A stretch of 64,000 nucleotides of DNA, from contig CM072512.1 of the NCBI GenBank assembly GCA_036898135.1, positions 16,775,097 through 16,839,096 of the forward strand, written 5' to 3'. The position numbers and the translations under genes are program-made. Shown here piece after piece: positions 57,895 through 64,000 of the stretch. This DNA comes from Oncomelania hupensis. Lineage: Eukaryota > Mollusca > Gastropoda > Littorinimorpha > Pomatiopsidae. Every line of letters begins with the position of its first letter. Position 1 is the stretch's first letter. The notes beneath the pieces are model-generated. The model saw only the letters and a list, made by a program, of their open reading frames with translations. It was not told the DNA's origin and did not search any database.

Positions 57895-58390
57895 AAACAA
57901 CCATGCAACCCTCTCTTGCGCAAACTTCACTGGTTACCTGTTTTAAAACGCATGAAGTATAAAGCAGCCTGTATTTGCTACAAAATATCATCACTGGATC
58001 AGCTCCCGATAGTATCTTAATGAGTTAGTCACTCTGTTCACTCCTTCTCGTATCCTTCGCTCTTCGAGGTCTACTCGACTCCTCCGCCAAGGCCGCTACA
58101 AACGGAAATCACATGGTCTCCGCTCTTTTTCTGTCTATGGACCTCAGCTCTGGAACTCTCTTCCCTCCGATGTCAGACACTCTCCTTCAATTCAAACCTT
58201 TCTCTTTCAGCAGCACTTTACATAATTTACATTCTTTCTTCATTTAGTATTCTTGTTTTGTGTGTTTCTGTGTGTGTGCATGCATTTCTATGCTGTCTAG
58301 TTTTATATATTATAAAACATGAATGTATGATTAGATGAATGTTGGTGTGTGCTTACCTAGATCCGCAGGGTAGGCGCCTTACAAATGCTA

Positions 58391-58391
<1 letters not shown>
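57895..58391 (+). pseudogene. CR1/L2-type LINE 3' end (C-terminus and UTR)
   Basis: The plus strand codes a decayed C-terminus (HWLPVLKRMKYKAA, then with frame changes FSVYGPQLWNSLPSDVRHSP, then FQQHFT), followed by a UTR ending GGTAGGCGCCTTACAAATGC and an (ATT)n array. Same superfamily as 2927-11576, different copy. It lies just upstream of the S4 SINE in opposite orientation. Confidence 0.85.
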
Positions 58392-58462
<71 letters not shown>

Positions 58463-58500
58463 TAATTAATTAATTAATTAATTAATTAATTAATTAATTA
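58391..58500. repeat. (ATT)n-(TTAA)n microsatellite
   Basis: The tail of the CR1/L2 copy: about 22 ATT units, then about 10 TTAA units. Confidence 0.95.
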
Positions 58501-59194
58501 AAAACAACGATTTTTTTTCTTTTTACACACCTCCACCTATCTGAATGTTGTTTTGCTCAGCTTAACGTTGCATGCCGAACCCTGCAAGCAGCATTGCCGA
58601 CATTGTTCAACTCACGGTGATTCCTGCAATCTATGAGCATGTAGGTGCACTTTAATCTGTCGCCAGGTTAACAAGCTGGGCATCATCTTCACCTACACTT
58701 ACCGCGCTTAAATGACGATGACTATGTTAGTTAGTTGAACTGTCAGTCACCCAAGAGCAACGCAAGAGCAGATTACTGAGAAAAGCGCTGTCCATGGAGA
58801 GACTGAACAAAAAATTTTGGTGAACCTAGGATCGAAAACCCGGTGTGACGTGTGACACCGGCCGCAGCGCCAAAGACGCAGTGATTAAAAAAAAAACGTT
58901 AAAAAAATAAATCACTATCCCGTTACGCACATTGGCTCGTGAGGTACAAATGAAATAAAATAAAATGAAATGAAATGAAATACAATAAAACGAAATAAAA
59001 GAACATTGTCTCGAAAGAGGCAGATGTCAAAATGAAACAAGATTGCACATCAAATTATTCCTAACAAATTCCACCTGCTTCCGCACGCCTACACCAGGGG
59101 ATCGAGACTACATAATTATCCTTCGGCTCTGTGTTTGTCGCTGTCTCCCTACAGTCTCTATCTGTTTACCTAATTTTTTTTTCTCTTATTCTTT
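58501..59194. other. Unassigned DNA
   Basis: Short AAATG/AAAAT tandem tract at 58948-58998; otherwise nothing recognised. Confidence 0.35.
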
Positions 59195-59505
59195 CGGATG
59201 AGAGTATAAACCAAGGTCTAGTCTGTGCAGGCACGCATTCCATCGCGCGGACTTTAAAGATCCTGACGCTCATGTGCTAGACGAATGTGTGCCGGGTACT
59301 CAAATACACACAGCAAGCACTAGGTCCCTTCTCCCCATCCCCGGTCGGCCAGGATTGTGCTCAGTCGTCTGGGTGTCAGACTATGCGCCCAAACGTTGCA
59401 AGTGGGCGTCTCGGGCGACTTGAGTTAGATCCTGTATGGGCCAGCGCCTTGCGCAGCACTTGATCTGGAAAAGCGCTATTTAAGAATTATTAAATAAATA
59501 AATAA
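59195..59505 (+). mobile_element. SINE family S2, most complete copy
   Basis: It contains CTTTCGGATGAGAGTATAAA and CCAAGGTCTAG (central SINE domain), CACTAGGTCCCTTCTCCCC, GTGCTCAGTCGTCTGGGTG, and 3' end CTTGATCTGGAAAAGCGCTA with an (AAAT)n tail. Other copies are at 28655-28925, 40995-41150 and 63395-63482. No tRNA head is seen, so all copies may be 5'-truncated. Confidence 0.8.
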
Positions 59506-59608
59506 ATGTCTGTGGGATTCTTGTTTTAGTTTATCTCTCTGTCTCTCTGTCTCTCTCTCTCTGTCTCTCTCTCTCTGTGTTTCTCTCTGTGTTTCTCTCT
59601 GTGTCTCT

Positions 59609-59688
59609 CTCTTCTTCTTCTTCTTCTTCTTCTTCTTCTTCTTCTTCTTCTTCTTCTTCTTCTTCTTCTTCTTCTTCTTCTTCTTCTC
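59609..59688. repeat. (CTT)n microsatellite
   Basis: About 26 CTT units. The poly-Lys, poly-Glu and poly-Ser frames are artefacts. Confidence 0.97.
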
Positions 59689-60581
59689 GTTTCGTTGTTT
59701 TCCCTCTCTCACCTTTATCCTCCCCCCGTCTCAATCTATCAGGCCTGATCTCTATTTCACCTCCCTCCCTCTCTCCATGTCAATCTTGCATAGCACTGAT
59801 TCTTCTTCCTGCTTGCATGTAGCGGGGCTAATCATGAAAGTGGGCAAATGATGGAGGCCTATGATCCAGAGTCCTGGTGCTTCGCGATCCGAACCGCGAT
59901 GCTGACGTCGACCCCAATCACCCTTCCCCGTCGACGTACCGGCAGGCGCCCGAACGGAACGGAAAACGATGCTTAACGTCCTATTGCATGAGCGTTAAGG
60001 ACGATCACCACGTCGCCACCCTGACAACAATGACCATCATCATCATATCAAAAATGAGATCCAACGGATCTATACCGAGAAATCGTTTGGGACGATTTAT
60101 ACGTGTGGGTCAGCCTAGTGGTATAGTTGGGAGTGAGGTCAGAGTCGATGGTGTGGAGTGAGGTTAGTACCGGTCATAAAATATAAAGATCGGGAAGATG
60201 GTGAAGATGAGAGTGTGTGTTTGACTGTACACTAAGTGGTTGGCAGTATAGAAATACAGTTGCAAAACCAATGTTAAGATAATCAGAAACTATAAGGGCG
60301 TTACACGCTGGATCCTTCATAGCAAAGCGGCCGATAGCGTATATACAGCCCTATGTTTCTAAGAAAGAATGGGATAGACATAAGGTACAGTAGTGCACTT
60401 TACGTAGCCTTACTGTTCTCCTAATGCGGCAAACGTGACTCTCGTCTAGGCTCAACTACGCAGTGTGGGGCTAGTACGTGTGAATGATTCTAGCTCCTTC
60501 TCCAGAGTCACAGAGGGAAATCGACAAATTACACTTTTATCTTTTTCTTAATACTTTCACCTTGTTGAATTTGCAATAAAC

Positions 60582-60582
<1 letters not shown>
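59689..60582. other. Unassigned DNA
   Basis: Nothing recognised. Confidence 0.35.
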
Positions 60583-60671
<89 letters not shown>

Positions 60672-60728
60672 TTAAAGAATTATTATTGTTATTATTATTA
60701 CAATTGTTATTATTATTATTATTATTGA

Positions 60729-60797
<69 letters not shown>
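60583..60797. repeat. (ATT)n and (CTA)n compound microsatellite
   Basis: ATT array to about 60671, a short imperfect link, then about 22 CTA units from 60730. Confidence 0.95.
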
Positions 60798-60800
<3 letters not shown>

Positions 60801-60807
60801 TCTTCTT

Positions 60808-61293
60808 CCACCCGGTACACATTGGTCGAAGGCTGCCAGAAGCATGCTTTAGTAGTCACCTCAACAGGCAATAAAGCATGCTCTCGTGCTTCAGAGCACT
60901 GCTTCCTATACTCTATAGTGACGCGAAAAGCGCAATTTCACTGTAAATATATACAGAATGTTTCTCGACAACATTCCGCTCTTTCGGTCTCAAAAACCCA
61001 TTTGCCTTCTTGGATTCTTAAATTGTATGAAACCAATGAGGACACTATCCGGCGTCAACAAACGGTTCAAAAACATTCTCAAACGGTTCGTAAAAGACAG
61101 TTGACCTAGAAACAAATACAGTTTGACCTAATTCGTCCCCTAGAGGAGAAGAAACTTACATTTTCTATTTTCATGAGTTGATGCTCCTAGGGCTTGAACA
61201 GTTTAGAAAGCAGTGCTCTGAAGCATGAGAGCATGCTTTATGGCCTGTTGAGGCGACTACTACAGCCTGCTTCTAGTAGCCTTCGACCGGGTG
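60808..61293. mobile_element. Foldback element with ~90-100-bp inverted arms
   Basis: The left arm (60808-60910) and right arm (61203-61293) are near-identical inverted repeats: CACCCGGT, TCGAAGGCT, CCTCAACAGGC, ATAAAGCATGCTCTC, GCTTCAGAGCACTGCTT. The left arm has a ~9-bp extra piece (ACACATTGG). Both ends abut CTT repeats. No coding region in the ~290-bp centre. Confidence 0.82.
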
Positions 61294-61320
61294 CTTCTTC
61301 TTCTTCTTCTTCTTCTTCTT

Positions 61321-61478
61321 TACACCCCGTGCTGGTGCCGGGGGATTCTGTATAAATAGTTTCCTCATTTTCTGGAAAGAAGTGCTTCAAATTCTCACTG
61401 TCGCTTTCTTCTTTGTTTTTTGTCATTCCTACTCCGTTCTATCAATCTACTATACCATCTTCCTCGCTAGACGAGTCT
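61321..61478 (+). mobile_element. ~0.58-kb retroposon, 5' part, split by RTE copy E
   Basis: CCCCGTGCTGGTGCCGGGGG and GTATAAATAGT, then a series matching the first ~160 bp of the minus strand of 29501-30079. It stops at AGACGAGTC, where RTE copy E begins. Confidence 0.85.
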
Positions 61479-62966
61479 ATCCTATCCCGTAACTCGGAAG
61501 TCGTTGGGGGACCGTAGCTGATCGTTTAACAAGCGTACTCCATCTTTCTCTGTCCTCAGCAACCCTCATGGCTTTGCTCAGTGTCAAGCCAGTCCATTCT
61601 CGAATGTTGTCCTCCCACCTCTTTTTTGGTCTCCCTCTTCTTCTTCTGCCTCCTTGCATTGTGCCTTGCAGGATGGTCTTTGCAAGGCCTTATACTCTGG
61701 TGACGTGGCCAGACCATCGCGCGGAGTTTCCGTTTCTTCACCACTGTGAGCATGTCATCATGTTGTCCAATGGCTTGTGTGATGGTCTGTCGGACTTCGT
61801 CGTTAGTAATGTGCATGCTGGGTATAGAAATTTTTCAGAAGTCTTCTGTAGCACGTCATCTCCAGGCCATGCTTTGTATTCTTCGTTGAAGATCTGCTGT
61901 GATGGTCTATGTTTCGCAAGCGTATAGGAAGATGGAGATGACAAGGATGCGCAGCAGTCTTACCTTGGAATGTAGACTGATGGTTCTGTCTTTCCAAATG
62001 AGCTTTAACCTTGTCAGGGCAGCAGTTGTTTGTGCGATCCTGGAGAGAACTTCTTGTCGGGACCCATTATCTGATCTAATGGCTCCTAAATATTTGAAGC
62101 TATGCACTGTATTGAGGAATTGACCTTGGACTTTGATGTCCGTGTTGATGCCATTGGTGTTGTTGGTCATCTTTGGTCTTCTCTGCATATCCAAAGGCTG
62201 TGGAGGTGGTGTCAAGTCTCTGTACCAGTTGTTCAAGTCCTTGTTCCTCTCCAACCAATCCCTCAATGTCATCCGCAAAACGGAGGTCGGAGATTGCTCT
62301 AGCCCGTATGCTTACTGTGCCATTGTGATCTGCAAGGAAATCTGACAGGATGCGCTCTAGGAAGATGTTGAAGAGTGTTGGAGAGAATAGGCATCCTTGA
62401 CGCACGCCGATTGTTGATGTTCTGAAACAGTTCCCGATGGCGCTGTCGTGGAGGACTGCACTGATAGCCTTGTCATACAAGCTTATGATGACTTCAATAA
62501 TGTTAGGGCTGAAGTTGTACACTCTCATGGTTGCCCACATAGCTGCATGCCAGACTCGGTCAAACGCTTTCTTAAAGTCTACAAAGCACATGATACAGAT
62601 ATTGTTGGTTTTGTAGGTATTTCTCGCATATTATTCTGAGGTTAAAACACTGTTCTTCCTGCCCTGAATCCTGCTTGTTCTTCAGCTATAATTTGTTCAG
62701 GTTTGGGTTTCAACCTGTTGAGTATTAGTTTCAACAGGACCTTGGATGGCTGATGAGGCTGATGGTGCGGTAATTTTTACAATCCTGAAGATTACCCTTT
62801 TTGGAAAGAGTGATGACAAGCGACTGTGTCCATGTTGTAGGCCACTTCCCACTCTGCCAGGTCTTATTACAGACAATGATGATGGCGTCAATCATCGCTT
62901 CTCCTCCCGCTTGAAGCAATTCTGCGTTGTGTTGTCCAATCCCGCTGACGTCCCCTTCTTCAGCGA
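61479..62966 (-). mobile_element. RTE-type LINE copy E, inserted in the retroposon
   Basis: A 1.49-kb minus-strand copy with two degraded pentamers at the 3' end (61479). It encodes EELLQAGGEAMIDAI-like linker, FKKAFDRVWHAAMWATMRVY (motif A), GVRQGCLFSPTLFNIFLER (motif B), LRFADDIEGL (motif C with ADD intact) over a 163-codon frame, and the C-terminal domain with frame breaks. The W of NKTWQSG, lost in copies A and I, is intact here. It is 5'-truncated at 62966. Confidence 0.88.
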
Positions 62967-63380
62967 TTTTTTTTCTTGAAAACTCTTCCAAAACTCTTCA
63001 TGAGGTCTGTTGGGTCAGCTTGGGAATATTTGACGCTTTCTGACAAATGGGCTTCCTATAAATTTGATATTTAGCCCTGTAGGCATTTTATATGTATTGT
63101 TGATATTTTATAAAGATGTTTATATAATCTATTTATTTTTTTAAACGGGGGTTCGATAAATTAGAGTATAGCTTCAGCGTCCCCTGCGTGGAATGCTTTT
63201 ATTGTAAATTGACAGGCTGATGGGATGCGTTCAGTGTTACCACTAGGGTTGTTTCAGCAAATTTTTGTATACGGATTAAGGGTGAGTCCTCTTTCAACCA
63301 AGTTGTGATCCTGATTTCGTGGTCCTGAATCGGCTTTTTGCAGTCCGCTGGACCCTGTAAGCAATGAATAACTAACTATT
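62967..63380 (+). mobile_element. ~0.58-kb retroposon, 3' part
   Basis: TTTCTTGAAAACTCTTCC through AAACGGGGGTTCGATAAATT and CAGCGTCCCCTGCGTGG to CAGTCCGCTGGACC and a TAACTAACTATT tail, matching the rest of 29501-30079. With 61321-61478 it totals about 572 bp. Confidence 0.85.
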
Positions 63381-63394
63381 ATTATTTTATCGCT

Positions 63395-63482
63395 CTTATA
63401 TAGCTCTTTTCCAGCTCAAGGGCTGCTCAAGGCGCTGGTAGATACAGGATCTAACTCAAGCCGCCCGAAGCGCTCACTGGGA
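63395..63482 (-). mobile_element. SINE family S2, 3' fragment
   Basis: On the minus strand: GAGCGCTTCGGGCGGCTTGA, GTTAGATCCTGTATCTACCA, CTTGAGCTGGAAAAGAGCTA. This matches the last ~85 bp of 59195-59505. Confidence 0.8.
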
Positions 63483-64000
63483 AGCTTTTATTCAGACATT
63501 GCTGCAATGTCATGATGAAGATATTGCTGCAATTTCACGACGAACTGTTCTGGTAATCAGACACTGCTCACATTGCTTCAGACTGCATGGTATACGGTTA
63601 GCGGAGATCAAATTTATCTCTTGATACCCAGACATACTTCCCCTAGAGAAAGCACATTGAGGAATATTGGTACTGTTGACCAAATCCCCCCTCCCTCCCT
63701 CCTCCCCCCTCCCTCCAAAAAAAAATCTAATTCCCAGATCATCGTAATGCGACAAAGTAGTTTTAATAAAATTATTTGCACTTTCGGTCATTTTGGGATG
63801 ATCTGGATGTGGGTGATCATGGAGTATCTATAACATTTAACTTTCTACACAACGCTATTAGTACTGCTTTTCGACCCCTAGACGCGATGTTTCAGATTCT
63901 CTCTAATGGTGTGCACGATGGTTTAGCGGCATTTCCTGTACCTCATATGGTCTGTTTGGGCGATGATTTTGGGAGATGTCTCAGGCATCTCAGATAGTCA
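63483..64000. other. Unassigned DNA to window end
   Basis: A short two-unit direct repeat (ATTGCTGCAAT(G/T)TCA) at 63487-63545; no gene recognised. Confidence 0.35.

Overview
This window is animal nuclear DNA that is almost entirely repetitive. Mobile elements, mostly nested in one another, and long microsatellites fill most of it. The only host gene I can support is at the left edge: two minus-strand exons (1-78 and 477-655) encode the N-terminal [2Fe-2S] part of a xanthine dehydrogenase/aldehyde oxidase type enzyme. The mix of RTE-type LINEs, CR1/L2-type LINEs, tRNA-derived SINEs and a Ty3/Gypsy element primed by tRNA-Leu suggests a lophotrochozoan, most likely a mollusc. That is an inference from element content, not from a marker gene.

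Layout. 1-2.2 kb: the enzyme exons, introns and a triplet microsatellite. 2.2-11.7 kb: a small RTE LINE fragment, then a CR1/L2 LINE split in mid-ORF by a young Ty3/Gypsy element (3388-9939) with two 1.43-kb LTRs, a 5-bp target duplication, primer binding site, polypurine tract and one long gag-protease-integrase ORF. That ORF has no reverse transcriptase, but carries an RNase H C-terminal remnant AFTER integrase. This implies a Gmr1-type domain order (integrase before RT) and a non-autonomous deletion derivative. 12.3-19.7 kb: three decayed RTE copies, one hit by a tRNA-derived SINE, one inserted in a TIR element. 19.7-25.6 kb: mostly unassigned, with a degenerate minisatellite and two GC-rich hairpin islands. 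25.6-36.9 kb: two solo LTRs of another LTR family, a foldback element, SINEs, a 0.58-kb retroposon nested in an RTE copy, and the best-preserved RTE copy. 37-45 kb: very long tetranucleotide arrays, a palindrome with telomere-like repeats, and unassigned DNA. 45-51 kb: a second LINE family, a third solo LTR and a 1.67-kb TIR element inside an RTE copy. 51-64 kb: microsatellites, a tRNA/5S-rRNA chimeric SINE, a mariner-derived MITE, a tRNA-Lys-like SINE, a CR1/L2 3' end, a foldback element and an RTE copy nested in the 0.58-kb retroposon.

How the parts fit. The RTE family is the main driver: about a dozen copies, all 5'-truncated, ending in (GGATA)n. Four have clean 9-12 bp target duplications (18572-19440, 29391-30168, 35072-36894, 53772-54030). 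Nesting gives a relative chronology at several loci. No rRNA, functional tRNA, CRISPR or prokaryotic-type features were found.
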